A stretch of DNA of 64,000 nt from Caballeronia glebae (GCF_001545035.1 NZ_FCOJ02000017.1:1-64000); one strand, 5' to 3'; positions 8,668-17,673 are shown, counted from the stretch's first letter. Numbers and translations: made by a program. Notes: generated by a model from the letters alone, not told the origin.

Positions 8668-10116
8668 ATGGAATATCGTCACTTCATCGGCAATGCATGG
8701 AAAGCGGGCGACAACCGCGAATCGCTCGATGTGATCGACCCGAGCACCGGCGAGCCGTTCGCGGCGATCGCACGCGGCAATGCCGCCGACATCGCCACGG
8801 CAGTCAACGCTGCACGCAACGCGATGGGCGACGCGCTCGACGGTCCGTGGGCGAAGCTGTCGCCGGTCGAACGCGCGAATCTGCTGTTCGCGTATGCGGC
8901 GGCCGTGCTGAACAACGCCGACGAACTCGCGCAACTCGAAGCGCGCGACACCGGCAAGGCGCTTAAAACCGCGCGCACCGACGCGGCCGTGCTCGCGCGT
9001 TATCTGCAGTATTACGCCGGCTGCGTCGACAAGCTGCACGGCGAAACGCTGCCTTATACGACGGGCTTCACGGTGCTGACGGTGCGCGAGCCGATCGGCG
9101 TGACGGGCCACATCATTCCGTGGAACTACCCGATGCAGATTTACGGACGCAGCGTCGGCGCATCGCTCGCGGCGGGCAACGCGTGCGTGGTCAAGCCCGC
9201 GGAGGACGCGAGCCTGTCAATCTTGCGTCTCGCCGAAATCGCCGCCGACATCGGCTTTCCGGCGGGCGCGATCAACGTCGTCACGGGACTCGGCAGCGAG
9301 GCGGGCGCGGCGTTGTCGGCGAACGAGGGCGTCGGTCATATCTCGTTCACCGGCTCGACCGCGACGGGCGCGCTCGTCGGACGCACGGCGGCCGAACGTC
9401 ATTGCCCGAGCGTGCTCGAACTCGGCGGCAAGTCGCCGCAACTCGTTTTCGACGATGCCGATCTCGACGAAGCCTTGCCCGTGATCCAGAACGCGATCGT
9501 GCAAAACGCCGGACAAACGTGCTCGGCGGGCAGCCGTCTGCTGGTCCAGCGCGGCGTCTATGAAACTGTGATCGAACGTCTGGCACAACGCTTCGAAGCG
9601 CTGCGCGCAGGGCCGAGCGCGATGGATCTCGACCTGGGCCCGCTCGTCAACGCGAAGCAGCACGCGCGCGTGCGCGGCATCGTCGAGCAGGCCGAAGCCG
9701 AAGGCATTCGCGTCGCGGCGCGCGGCAAGATCGTGGTGGAAGCATCGCGCAACGGCTTCTTTCAGGAAGCGGTGCTGTTTCGCGACGTGCCGCCGCAAAG
9801 CCGGCTCGCCCAGGAAGAAGTCTTCGGCCCGGTGCTCGCGATGATGCCCTTCGATGACGAAGCCGAAGCGGTGAAGCTCGCCAACGGCACGAACTACGGT
9901 CTCGTCGCGGGCGTGTGGACGCGCGACGGTTCGCGCGGCCTGCGCCTCGCGCGCAAGCTGCAGGCGGGACAGGTTTTCATCAACAACTACGGCGCGGGCG
10001 GCGGCGTCGAGTTGCCGTTCGGCGGCGTGAAGGCGAGCGGGCATGGACGCGAGAAGGGCTTCGAGGCGCTGTACGGCTTCACGAGCCTGAAGACCATCGC
10101 GATCAGGCACGGCTGA
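8668..10116 (+). CDS. NAD(P)-dependent aldehyde dehydrogenase
   Basis: A 482-residue cytoplasmic aldehyde dehydrogenase of typical length. The oxyanion Asn is N153 in P-W-N-Y-P, the general base E251 is in L-E-L-G-G-K-S-P, and the nucleophile C285 is in A-G-Q-T-C-S-A-G. The start follows the ttuC stop by two bases, so they are surely one operon. It probably oxidises an aldehyde produced in the tartrate-type route, for example a semialdehyde, but the family is broad. The DUF2520 gene follows by 23 bases. Confidence 0.93.
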   Translation: MEYRHFIGNAWKAGDNRESLDVIDPSTGEPFAAIARGNAADIATAVNAARNAMGDALDGPWAKLSPVERANLLFAYAAAVLNNADELAQLEARDTGKALKTARTDAAVLARYLQYYAGCVDKLHGETLPYTTGFTVLTVREPIGVTGHIIPWNYPMQIYGRSVGASLAAGNACVVKPAEDASLSILRLAEIAADIGFPAGAINVVTGLGSEAGAALSANEGVGHISFTGSTATGALVGRTAAERHCPSVLELGGKSPQLVFDDADLDEALPVIQNAIVQNAGQTCSAGSRLLVQRGVYETVIERLAQRFEALRAGPSAMDLDLGPLVNAKQHARVRGIVEQAEAEGIRVAARGKIVVEASRNGFFQEAVLFRDVPPQSRLAQEEVFGPVLAMMPFDDEAEAVKLANGTNYGLVAGVWTRDGSRGLRLARKLQAGQVFINNYGAGGGVELPFGGVKASGHGREKGFEALYGFTSLKTIAIRHG

Positions 10117-10139
10117 GCCGCGCGCGCTCTCACATCGTC

Positions 10140-10973
10140 ATGGCGACTCTGAACATCATCGGCGCGGGGCGTGTCGGCGCGACGCTCGGCAATCTGATCG
10201 TCGCGAACCGCGTGCTCGTTATCGGCGACGTATGCGACACCGATATCGCGCATGCCCGCGACGCGGTCGATTTCATCGGCGCGGGCCGCGCGCTCGACGA
10301 TATGGCTGCGTTACGCCCCGCCGATATCTGGCTGCTCTCGGTGCCCGACGCGCGTATTGCGGACGTGGCGCAAGCGCTCGCGCGGCATCGTAACGATGAC
10401 GCGACCGCGGTCGCCGTGCATTGCAGCGGCGCGCTCGATACGGACACGCTCGCGCCCTTGCGCGCGATCGGCTGGAGCGTGGCGAGCGCACATCCGATGC
10501 TGAGCTTCGCCAAGCCCGGCACCGCCGTGTTCCAGTTCGAAGGCACGCCGTGCGGGCTCGAAGGCGATCGCGCCGCGCGGGCTGCATGGAGCGAGATTCT
10601 CGCGGCCATCGGCGCGCGCTGCTTCGTTATCGAGCCGGGCAGCAAGGCGCTTTATCACGCGGCGGCGGTCGTCGCATCGAACTTTCTGCCGATACTTGCG
10701 GCGATGTCCGTCGAGATGTGGCAAGCGGCGGGCATTCCGCAAGCGCTCATCGAAGACATGATGCATACGCTCACACGCAACGCGGCCGCCAATGTCGTTT
10801 CGCTCGGGCCGAAGGATGCGTTGACCGGCCCGGCCGCGCGTGGGGATCACGCGGTGGTCGAAGTGCAATCGCAGGCGATCGGTGCGTGGGACGCGGTGTC
10901 GCGCGATGCCTACGACGCGCTCTCGACGCTCGCCGCGCGATTCGCGCTCACGGGCAAAGTGCGGGAGACGTGA
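10140..10973 (+). CDS. Rossmann-like / DUF2520 domain protein
   Basis: A 277-residue protein. An N-terminal Rossmann domain starts with L-N-I-I-G-A-G-R-V-G (residues 4-13), includes a V-H-C-S-G-A-L-D segment near 95 and a S-A-H-P-M-L-S-F motif near 117. The C-terminal half is the helical DUF2520 dimerisation domain with K-A-L-Y-H-A-A-A-V-V-A-S-N near 170. The fold resembles 6-phosphogluconate dehydrogenase-like or ketopantoate reductase-like oxidoreductases. The reaction is not known. The frame is open from 9915, but ATG 10140 starts at the nucleotide-binding strand. It is the last gene of the ttuC-aldehyde dehydrogenase operon. Confidence 0.85.
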   Translation: MATLNIIGAGRVGATLGNLIVANRVLVIGDVCDTDIAHARDAVDFIGAGRALDDMAALRPADIWLLSVPDARIADVAQALARHRNDDATAVAVHCSGALDTDTLAPLRAIGWSVASAHPMLSFAKPGTAVFQFEGTPCGLEGDRAARAAWSEILAAIGARCFVIEPGSKALYHAAAVVASNFLPILAAMSVEMWQAAGIPQALIEDMMHTLTRNAAANVVSLGPKDALTGPAARGDHAVVEVQSQAIGAWDAVSRDAYDALSTLAARFALTGKVRET

Positions 10974-11081
10974 TGCGCGCGTGATCGTCGTCGTCGTGAG
11001 CAGAGGATCGGAAGGCGCGAGCACATTCGGCGCCATGCGGAAGTCGGACAGCGTAGATGCCAGGCGAGCGCGACCGGCAGG

Positions 11082-11144
11082 AGCGCGGGCGATCAATGCG
11101 CGCAGGCCGCGCGACGCGCCCGTGATGAACCAGACGCGAATCGT
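11082..11144 (-). pseudogene. Short-chain dehydrogenase N-terminal fragment
   Basis: About 20 codons on the minus strand read T-I-R-V-W-F-I-T-G-A-S-R-G-L, the first strand and glycine-rich nucleotide loop of a short-chain dehydrogenase. The expected G-x-G part is then lost, and no further SDR sequence is recognisable down to 10975. It lies divergent from the LysR remnant starting at 11156, the classic arrangement for LysR-SDR pairs. Only a fragment; not functional. Confidence 0.5.
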
Positions 11145-11155
11145 CGGGGCGCTCC

Positions 11156-11464
11156 ATGAGGGAGGTCCGCGCAATTTCGATCTTCGCGCGCACCGCCGCG
11201 CTCGGCAATTTCCGGGCGCGCGGCCATTGATCAGAGGATATCGCCGCAGGCGCGAGTCATGCGGTGACGCAACTCCGCGAAGGACGCCTCGTGCCCTTGC
11301 TCACGCGGCATCTGGCGCAGCGCGAATCGATCTACATCCACTACCGGCATCGAACCGAGCAGCCGCTTCGCGTGCGAACGTTCATTGATTTCGTGATCGG
11401 AAAGCTCGCGGATAACGGCGATCTCTTCCTGTCGCCCGCGCAGTTGCGCGCGTTTGCGAAATGA
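11156..11464 (+). pseudogene. LysR-family regulator, internally deleted pseudogene
   Basis: The first codons read like a LysR N-terminus (E-V-R-A-I-S-I-F-A-R-T-A-A-L-G-N-F) and then degrade with a TGA at 11228. After this comes A-S-H-A-V-T-Q-L, the end of the recognition helix. It is joined directly to a LysR C-terminus (E-G-R-L-V-P-L-L-T-R-H ... F-I-D-F-V-I-G-K-L-A-D-N). About 200 or more residues of the effector domain are missing, and small indels damage the HTH. A 66-codon reading frame survives at 11264-11464 but is only a tail. It forms a dead pair with the SDR fragment upstream. Confidence 0.8.
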
Positions 11465-11558
11465 ACGGCACGATTCCCTGCGCTATGGCGAAGCGCCGAC
11501 TAGAATTCATCGTGCCCTCGTAGCACTCCAAGCCACGCAAGCCACCGGAGCCCAAGCG

Positions 11559-11924
11559 ATGAAGACGATCAATGCGCTCAGATTTGCCGCCGTTGCATCG
11601 GCGATAGCCTTCTCAGTCAACGTGTGGTCGCAGTCCAGCGATGCGGCCTCGACCCAGTCCACCGCGCCCTCGGCCAGTGCGGGAAGCTCGAAATCGACGG
11701 CGCGCAAAGCCAATCGCGCGCTCAGCAAGAAGGTGTCTCAGGCGTTGCAGAAAGGCGGCGTCGACCCGGTAGGCATCAACGTGATTGCGAAGAACGGCGC
11801 GATCACGCTTGCCGGTCATGCCGCCGATGCCGAGCAGATCGACAAGGCAGCGTCGATCGCGAAAGGCGTGGACGGCGTGAAGTCGGTGAAGAATGTTCTG
11901 ACGATTCAGGAAGGCGGGCAGTAA
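11559..11924 (+). CDS. Exported BON-domain protein
   Basis: A 121-residue protein with an N-terminal signal peptide (hydrophobic residues about 6-23), a low-complexity Ser/Ala/Thr linker (about 27-48) and one BON domain (about 55-119) with the typical I-T-L-A-G-H-A and V-K-S-V-K-N-V-L strands. BON domains bind phospholipid or envelope components; OsmY is the known stress example. It is predicted periplasmic or outer-membrane associated. The upstream frame is open from 11454, but the ATG at 11559 gives the signal peptide, with GGAG at 11547. It stands alone before an MFS gene. Confidence 0.85.
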   Translation: MKTINALRFAAVASAIAFSVNVWSQSSDAASTQSTAPSASAGSSKSTARKANRALSKKVSQALQKGGVDPVGINVIAKNGAITLAGHAADAEQIDKAASIAKGVDGVKSVKNVLTIQEGGQ

Positions 11925-11955
11925 CACGCCGCACGCGGGCAAGCGAGAAAAACGC

Positions 11956-13569
11956 GTGCCCGAAGCTGTCATGAACTCGCTCATGGACGTTCACGATCGC
12001 GAGCGGCAACGCCTGCCGTTTCGCGAATCGCTGCTCGCGATGCTCGGCATCGCCTTCGTCACGATGCTGGTCGCGCTCGACCAGACCATTGTCGGGACCG
12101 CGATGCCGCGCATCGTCGCCGAGCTGAAGGGCTTCGACCTGTACGCGTGGGTCGCGACCTCGTACATGCTCGCATCCGTCATCACGATTCCGATCTTCGG
12201 GCGGCTCGGCGACCTATACGGACGCAAGCCGTTTCTGCTCGCGGCGATCGTGCTGTTCACGGCGGCGTCCGTGCTGTGCGGATTCGCGGGCAGCATGCTG
12301 TTTCTGGTGATCGCGCGCGGCGTGCAGGGCATCGGCGGCGGCATTTTGCTCGGCACGGTGTTCGCCGCCGTCGCCGATCTCTTTCCCGATCCGAAGCTGC
12401 GCCTGCGCTGGCTCGTGCTCGTCACGTCGACATTCGGCGTCGCCAACGTGATCGGCCCGACGCTCGGCGGCATGCTCACGCAGATGCGCGGCTGGCGGCT
12501 CGTGTTCTTCGTCAACGTGCCCATCGGCATCGTCTCGCTGATATTCGTGCTGCTGTTCGTACCGAACCTGCATCATCTGAAGGCGCGCGGGCGCATTCAG
12601 CTCGACTGGCTCGGCGCGTGCGTCGTCGCGGTGACGCTCGGCGCACTGCAATTGCTGATCGAACTGTTGCCGAAGGAAGGCTTGAGCCGCACGACGATCG
12701 TGCTTGCGCTCGTCACGCTCGTCTTCGGCGCGACGCTGTACTTCTGGGAAAAGCGCATGGGTTATCCCGTCGTGCCCGTCGACGTGCTGATGGACCGCAG
12801 GCTCGCCGCGCTCTTCGCGATCTCCGTGCTCGGCGGCTTCGCGCTCTTCTCGATGGCCTTCTATATTCCGTTGCTGTTTCAGGGCGGCTACGGCATGTCG
12901 CCGCACGATTCGGGCATGCTCATCACGCCGCTTTTGCTCGGCACGACGGTCGGCAGCATGCTCAACAACCGCATCGTCACACGCATCCCGCGCGCCAACG
13001 TGCTGATGTATGCGGGCTTCGCGCTCTCCGTGACCGGCTGCCTCGCGCTCGTTTCGCTCGACGGTCACGAGCCGCATGCCGTCTGGATGGCGTGCATGGG
13101 CGCGAGCGGACTCGGCCTCGGGCTTGTCGCGACGAATCTCACGATCTGCTCGCAACAGATCGTCGCGCGTGAGCAGATCGGCGCGGTCACGGCGTTGCTG
13201 CAATCGTTGCGCATTTTCGGCGGCATGCTCGGCACCGCGATCACGGGCGCGTTGCTCGGGCATCTCTATGCGCAAAACGTGCACCGTCCGCTCGATTCGT
13301 ATCAGGCGACGCAGTGGCTCAAATCGTTCGCAAGCCCTGATCTGCTGATCGACCGCGCCGAACAATCCGCGCTGATCGAACGCCTCGTCGCCGCGGGCCA
13401 GTCCGCCGACGCGATGACGATGATGCACTCGGCGCGCATGGCGCTCGTCGCGTCGATTCACGTGGGGCTCGTGGTCGCTGCAATGGCGGCGTTCGTCGGC
13501 TTGTGTCTCGCGTGGTTCGTGCCCGCCGTGCGCGTCGTTTATGGTGACGCGAAAGGACAGGGCGCGTGA
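11956..13569 (+). CDS. MFS drug efflux transporter, DHA2 (EmrB/QacA-like) family
   Basis: A 537-residue membrane protein with about 14 transmembrane helices, as in the DHA2 drug:H+ antiporters. Motif A-like G-R-L-G-D-L-Y-G-R-K is near residue 80, motif C-like G-P-x-x-G-G near 165, and a L-D-x-T-I-V-type motif (V-A-L-D-Q-T-I-V-G-T) at about 38. It probably exports toxic hydrophobic compounds. The start at 11956 could instead be the ATG five codons in. No EmrA-like adaptor or outer-membrane channel is nearby. It is convergent with the NUDIX gene. Confidence 0.9.
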   Translation: MPEAVMNSLMDVHDRERQRLPFRESLLAMLGIAFVTMLVALDQTIVGTAMPRIVAELKGFDLYAWVATSYMLASVITIPIFGRLGDLYGRKPFLLAAIVLFTAASVLCGFAGSMLFLVIARGVQGIGGGILLGTVFAAVADLFPDPKLRLRWLVLVTSTFGVANVIGPTLGGMLTQMRGWRLVFFVNVPIGIVSLIFVLLFVPNLHHLKARGRIQLDWLGACVVAVTLGALQLLIELLPKEGLSRTTIVLALVTLVFGATLYFWEKRMGYPVVPVDVLMDRRLAALFAISVLGGFALFSMAFYIPLLFQGGYGMSPHDSGMLITPLLLGTTVGSMLNNRIVTRIPRANVLMYAGFALSVTGCLALVSLDGHEPHAVWMACMGASGLGLGLVATNLTICSQQIVAREQIGAVTALLQSLRIFGGMLGTAITGALLGHLYAQNVHRPLDSYQATQWLKSFASPDLLIDRAEQSALIERLVAAGQSADAMTMMHSARMALVASIHVGLVVAAMAAFVGLCLAWFVPAVRVVYGDAKGQGA

Positions 13570-13589
13570 CGCAAGGCTTCACGCGAAGG

Positions 13590-14024
13590 TCAGCGCTTGC
13601 TGCGATTGCCGCCGAGCGCCTTGACGATCAGCTTGGTCGGCGCGCTCGTGGCGAGCCGTTGTATCTCCGACATGTGAACCCAGCGGCATCGCGAGATTTC
13701 ATTGCTCGCATGCGGCTTCGCGCTTTTCGGCACATCGCAGAAAAAGACGTGATGATGCTTTTGCCTTCCTCGATGCTGAAAGAGAAATTTCGCCGATTTG
13801 CCGGCAAGACGCGTCTCTTCCTTGAGCTCGCGCAGCGCGGCGTCTGAAAGATGTTCGCCGCGTTTGAGCATGCCGCCGGGTAGCGCCCATTTGGCGCTAC
13901 GTCGCGCAACCAGCAGAATCCGGTTGCCCTTTCGACAAATGACCGTGGCTCGCTTTCTCACACCCGCTCCGATATTCGATTCTTCTGTTCGTGACTGCGC
14001 AGGCGTGTCCTGCAAGCGGGTCAT
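13590..14024 (-). CDS. NUDIX hydrolase
   Basis: A 144-residue NUDIX-family protein. The Nudix box runs from about residue 59: G-G-M-L-K-R-G-E, then A-A-L-R-E-L-K-E-E-T-R-L. The catalytic R-E-L-x-E-E residues are present, but the conserved Gly after E-E-x is Arg here. The frame continues upstream to 14342, but the ATG at 14024 gives the normal size and avoids overlap with the divergent CHAD gene. Family members hydrolyse nucleoside diphosphates linked to another group; the substrate is unknown. Two His-rich residues (H-H-H) near 105 are unremarkable. Confidence 0.85.
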   Translation of the reverse strand: MTRLQDTPAQSRTEESNIGAGVRKRATVICRKGNRILLVARRSAKWALPGGMLKRGEHLSDAALRELKEETRLAGKSAKFLFQHRGRQKHHHVFFCDVPKSAKPHASNEISRCRWVHMSEIQRLATSAPTKLIVKALGGNRSKR

Positions 14025-14187
14025 AGTGTACCCAACCGTATTTTGTCGTGAAGTGGCTGGTGACAGCGGAATTTCCCGTATTGCGCGTAAGCAAGACGTG
14101 TTCCGCATTTTTTCTGTGCATCGATTTGGGCGGACGAAACGGGTACGCATGTTGCGTGAGCAAGGCATTCGGTAACAGGGAGCGATC

Positions 14188-15000
14188 ATGGACGATCGAA
14201 CGCGCGCAACGGCCGAAATGAGATTCAGCGATCTGGCGTCGCCGCTGATCGACGAGGCAATGCACCATGCCTCGTCACTCGACGGCAACACAGACCCGGA
14301 AGTGCTGCACAAGCTTCGTGTCGCGCTGCGCAGGCTTCGCACATTGTTCTGGGCTTATGAGCCCTTGCTGGAAGATGAATTCGACACGCGTCAGCGCGCG
14401 TTGTTCAAGTACCTTGCGACCGCGGCGGGCAGCGCGCGGGACTGGGACATCCTGCTCGAATTGCTGCATGAACTCGATGTCGAAGGGCTCGACGAGCCCG
14501 TGCGAACGCATCGTGCAACCGTGCTCGCGACGAGCATCGAGAATCTGGCCAACGCGGACGTCAAGCACGTGTTGCTGGGCGGATTGAAGGAGGCGAATCA
14601 TCAACTCAACACGGGACGTCGTCGCGTGTCGGTCGAGCGGTTCGCGAAAGAGCGCATCGGCGCGGCGCGCGGTCAACTGAAAAAGCGCATCAAGCGGGCG
14701 CTGCGCGCGAAACAGTCGGACTATGCCGCTTATCACGAAGTGCGCAAGGCGGGAAAGAAAGTGCGCTACCTGATCGAGCTATTCGAGCCGGATATCCCAT
14801 CTGGTTTGCGCGCCAAGGTGAAGAGCCTGAAGCGGCTGCAAAAGCGCTTCGGCGCGTTGAACGATGTAGTCGCGAGCCGAACATTGCTATCGAACTCGAA
14901 AGACACGCTTGCCGATAACATCGACACAAAGCCTGCGCTACGCGCGCTGAAAGCCGAGCAGAAGCATCGTTTCAAGGCGGCGAGAAAGGCGATTCGTTGA
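14188..15000 (+). CDS. CHAD domain protein
   Basis: A 270-residue, strongly basic helical protein with the CHAD (conserved histidine alpha-helical) repeats: H-K-L-R-V-A-L-R-R-L-R near residue 40 and H-E-V-R-K-A-G-K-K-V-R-Y near 190. CHAD domains bind inorganic polyphosphate and are found on polyphosphate granules. There is no attached CYTH triphosphatase domain. The gene is divergent from the NUDIX hydrolase and followed by a YukJ-family gene. AGGGAG upstream of ATG 14188 is a fair ribosome site. Confidence 0.88.
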   Translation: MDDRTRATAEMRFSDLASPLIDEAMHHASSLDGNTDPEVLHKLRVALRRLRTLFWAYEPLLEDEFDTRQRALFKYLATAAGSARDWDILLELLHELDVEGLDEPVRTHRATVLATSIENLANADVKHVLLGGLKEANHQLNTGRRRVSVERFAKERIGAARGQLKKRIKRALRAKQSDYAAYHEVRKAGKKVRYLIELFEPDIPSGLRAKVKSLKRLQKRFGALNDVVASRTLLSNSKDTLADNIDTKPALRALKAEQKHRFKAARKAIR

Positions 15001-15081
15001 TATCGGCGTGATTCGCGCCTTGATCGGAAGGATGTCACACTTGCCGCGTTGAATGGTCGCTCACTTTCAGGGAGCAGCATC

Positions 15082-15831
15082 ATGGCGCGCAACGAATACG
15101 TTCTCTTCAAGGGCACGGTCAAGCTCGGCGTTCCCTTTCTTCAGGGTTATAAAGGCGATCCGCATTACGTGATCGTCAGCGAAGACACGAACGGCAAGCC
15201 GTTCAATATCGTCACCAACGTGAAATCGGATAGCTCGCTGACCGGACCGGCGGGCTATCTCGTGCTGTATCTCTGGAATCAATACTTCGATCATCCGATG
15301 ACGGCCGATCTCGACAAGCTGCCCGCGGGTGTTGCGACATCGAACTTCCCGAAGCTCGATTATGTGCACGACACGCGACTGCTCGATCTCGGCGCCATGC
15401 GCCCGATTCCGCTCGACACCAAAGACGAGAAGAACGATATCAATGCGCTTCTCAACGAGATGCTGCAACTCGACATGTCGGCGAGTGGCGTCGATTACGT
15501 CTATAAAACGCCCGGCTACAGCGACGATCGCCTCGGATGGAAGCCCACGAAAAACGTGACCGTCTACGGCTTCGGCTTCCTGTTCGAACCGGGGAAGGAC
15601 GGGTTGCACGAAACGCATATGAACCAAGGCAATCCGAAGCCGGGCAAGGGCAGTCATATCAAGGACCACTCGAACGAGAACGGCGTGCTTCAGGACGGCG
15701 CCGTGATGGTCGAGGTGGACGGCAAGTTCCAGGCGCTGTTCGTCGCGTTCCAGACGCAGCTCGTGCCGACGGACAGTCGCGGCCGTCCGATACCGGGCCA
15801 GTCGCATCCCATTCTGAATGGCAAGACGTGA
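15082..15831 (+). CDS. YukJ family protein (DUF2278)
   Basis: A 249-residue cytoplasmic protein of the YukJ/DUF2278 family. It shows the N-terminal Y-V-L-F-K-G-T-V-K segment and the conserved late motif H-M-N-Q-G-N-P followed by the acidic/His-rich stretch H-S-N-E-N-G-V-L-Q-D-G-A near residue 205. The biochemical role of the family is unknown; the conserved His/Asn/Asp residues could bind metal. The frame is open from 15049, but GGGAG at 15070-15074 precedes the ATG at 15082. It lies 81 bases after the CHAD gene and may be transcribed separately. Confidence 0.85.
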   Translation: MARNEYVLFKGTVKLGVPFLQGYKGDPHYVIVSEDTNGKPFNIVTNVKSDSSLTGPAGYLVLYLWNQYFDHPMTADLDKLPAGVATSNFPKLDYVHDTRLLDLGAMRPIPLDTKDEKNDINALLNEMLQLDMSASGVDYVYKTPGYSDDRLGWKPTKNVTVYGFGFLFEPGKDGLHETHMNQGNPKPGKGSHIKDHSNENGVLQDGAVMVEVDGKFQALFVAFQTQLVPTDSRGRPIPGQSHPILNGKT

Positions 15832-16000
15832 TTGTTATCCGCATCGGCATCGGGATCGGCATTGCGCAAGCCGCGAATATCGACGTGACCATGAAGAACA
15901 AGTGACGCTCGCGCTGATTAGCTAACGCCAATGCATTCGTTGGGCAGGCGCTTAGCCCGTACTAGCATGAACCGCTCGCAGGCTTTTTCACGGACCTTTC

Positions 16001-16216
16001 ATGCGATACAAGGGATATGACGTCGAGCCCTCGGCACGGGCGTTGCCGAGCGGCCTCTTTGCGGCGAACCTGATCATCGAGCGCGGCGCGTCACCGCATG
16101 CCGCGTCGTTCACGTTCGACGCGCTCGATTATTTTTTCGAAGCCGATCACGCGATTGCGTATGCGCGGCGCTGGGCGCGTCTGTGGATCGATCAGCAGGG
16201 CAAGCGCGCCGGTTGA
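16001..16216 (+). CDS. Small conserved-type hypothetical protein
   Basis: A 71-residue protein with Y-K-G-Y-D-V near the start and a C-terminal amphipathic helix (A-I-A-Y-A-R-R-W-A-R-L-W-I-D). It has no signal peptide or membrane helix. The coding bias matches neighbouring genes. I do not recognise a family. It lies between the YukJ gene and an MFS pump, in the same direction. Confidence 0.6.
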   Translation: MRYKGYDVEPSARALPSGLFAANLIIERGASPHAASFTFDALDYFFEADHAIAYARRWARLWIDQQGKRAG

Positions 16217-16330
16217 CGTACGCGCGACGTGGGCTTTATACGGTTTCGCGCGATGACAGGCACAATACGATGAATCCGCCATCCGGATTGGCCCGCAGAG
16301 GCCGCCGGCCTTCGCTCATTCGTCGTTGTC

Positions 16331-17569
16331 ATGAACCACGCTCATCCTTCGAAGAATTCCCCACGTTTTCTGCTGTTTCTGGTCTGCCTGTTCGCGTCGG
16401 CGGGACAACTCGCCATCGATATCTACGTGCCCGCGCTACCCGCGATGGCGCGTTACTTCGCGACCTCGCCCCAGGCGATCCAGTCGAGCGTTTCCGGCTA
16501 CATGGCGGCGTATGCGATCGGTCAGCTGGTCTTCGGGCCCATCGCCGATGCCTACGGGCGCAAAAAAGTACTGGCGTTCGGACTCGTCATCTTCACGCTC
16601 GGCTGTCTGCTATCGCTCGCCGCGACGAATCTCGAAACGTTCCTGCTTGCGCGCGCCCTGCAGGGCTTCGGCATCGCCGCCACCAATTTGCTCGCGAAGA
16701 CGATCATCACCGATTCGTTCAAGGGCCAGGCGCTGATACACGCGTTCACCTACATGTCGATCGCGTGGGGACTCGCACCGATCGTCGCGCCCGTGATCGG
16801 CGCGCACTTGCAGGAATGGTTCGGCTGGAAGGCGTGTCTCGTGTTCCTGCTCATCTATTCGATCGTGATGTGGACGCTCGTATGGCGTTATCGCGAGACC
16901 TTGCAGAAACCGGTGCATCTCGCGCCGCGCACGCTTTTCACGAACGCGGGCAAGGTGTTGTCGAGCCCCGTGTTCCAGAGCTGTTTTCTCGCGCAAGGCC
17001 TGTGCTATAGCATTCTGCTCGTGTTCAATATCGTCGGTCCGTTCATGGTGCAGAACACGCTGCACAAGCCGCCGACATACTTCGGCTATCTCGCGCTCGC
17101 CATCGGCATGATGTATTTCCTCGGCGGACTGTCGAACCGCTTGTATGGCCGGCGCCTGCCGAGCGCCGAGCAACGGTTGCGCATCGGCTCGCGCGTGATG
17201 GCGGGCGCGTCGGTCGTCATGCTGGTGCTCTCGTTGACGATTGGCCTCACCGTATGGACCTTGTCCGCGCCGGTCCTCGTGATGGGCTTTTGCGCCGGCG
17301 CGATGTATCCCACGCTGATGGCCAAGGGCAACTCGCTCTTTCCGCATATCGCGGGCCTTACGGCGGCGATTCTCGGTTGTTCGCTGTTGCTCGTGTCGTC
17401 GGTGATGATGGGTCTCGCGGGCTTCGTGTCCGTGCATATCCTCGCGCCGCTCGCGGCGTTCTTCGTGATTCTCGCGTTCACGGTCGTCATGATGGTGACG
17501 CTGCTGCTGCGCCATCTGGAGCAGTCGCAGGCCACGCGCGCGGTGCGCGAAGGTGTCGATGCGGCCTGA
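16331..17569 (+). CDS. Bcr/CflA-type multidrug MFS transporter
   Basis: A 412-residue, 12-helix inner-membrane protein. The N-terminal segment Q-L-A-I-D-I-Y-V-P-A-L-P-A-M and the motif G-P-I-A-D-A-Y-G-R-K-K are diagnostic for the Bcr/CflA drug-resistance branch of the DHA1 family, which exports bicyclomycin, chloramphenicol, sulfonamides or dipeptides. The C-terminus is short and cytoplasmic. The ATG at 16331 follows a moderate purine site. Nothing nearby suggests a specific substrate. Confidence 0.9.
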   Translation: MNHAHPSKNSPRFLLFLVCLFASAGQLAIDIYVPALPAMARYFATSPQAIQSSVSGYMAAYAIGQLVFGPIADAYGRKKVLAFGLVIFTLGCLLSLAATNLETFLLARALQGFGIAATNLLAKTIITDSFKGQALIHAFTYMSIAWGLAPIVAPVIGAHLQEWFGWKACLVFLLIYSIVMWTLVWRYRETLQKPVHLAPRTLFTNAGKVLSSPVFQSCFLAQGLCYSILLVFNIVGPFMVQNTLHKPPTYFGYLALAIGMMYFLGGLSNRLYGRRLPSAEQRLRIGSRVMAGASVVMLVLSLTIGLTVWTLSAPVLVMGFCAGAMYPTLMAKGNSLFPHIAGLTAAILGCSLLLVSSVMMGLAGFVSVHILAPLAAFFVILAFTVVMMVTLLLRHLEQSQATRAVREGVDAA

Positions 17570-17588
17570 TGCGCCAAAGCGGTGCGGC

Positions 17589-17604
17589 CTGCAATGCATT
17601 GCAG
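17589..17604. repeat. 16-bp perfect palindrome
   Basis: CTGCAATGCATTGCAG is a perfect palindrome with no spacer. It begins 20 bases after the MFS stop and 70 bases before the next small gene. It could be an operator for that gene, or part of a weak terminator, although no T-run follows it. Confidence 0.5.
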
Positions 17605-17673
17605 AAAAGCTTGTTTGCCGAAGCGTTTTTGACGGCTTAGATTCGAGCTATTCATGCATCGAGGAGGCGAGTC

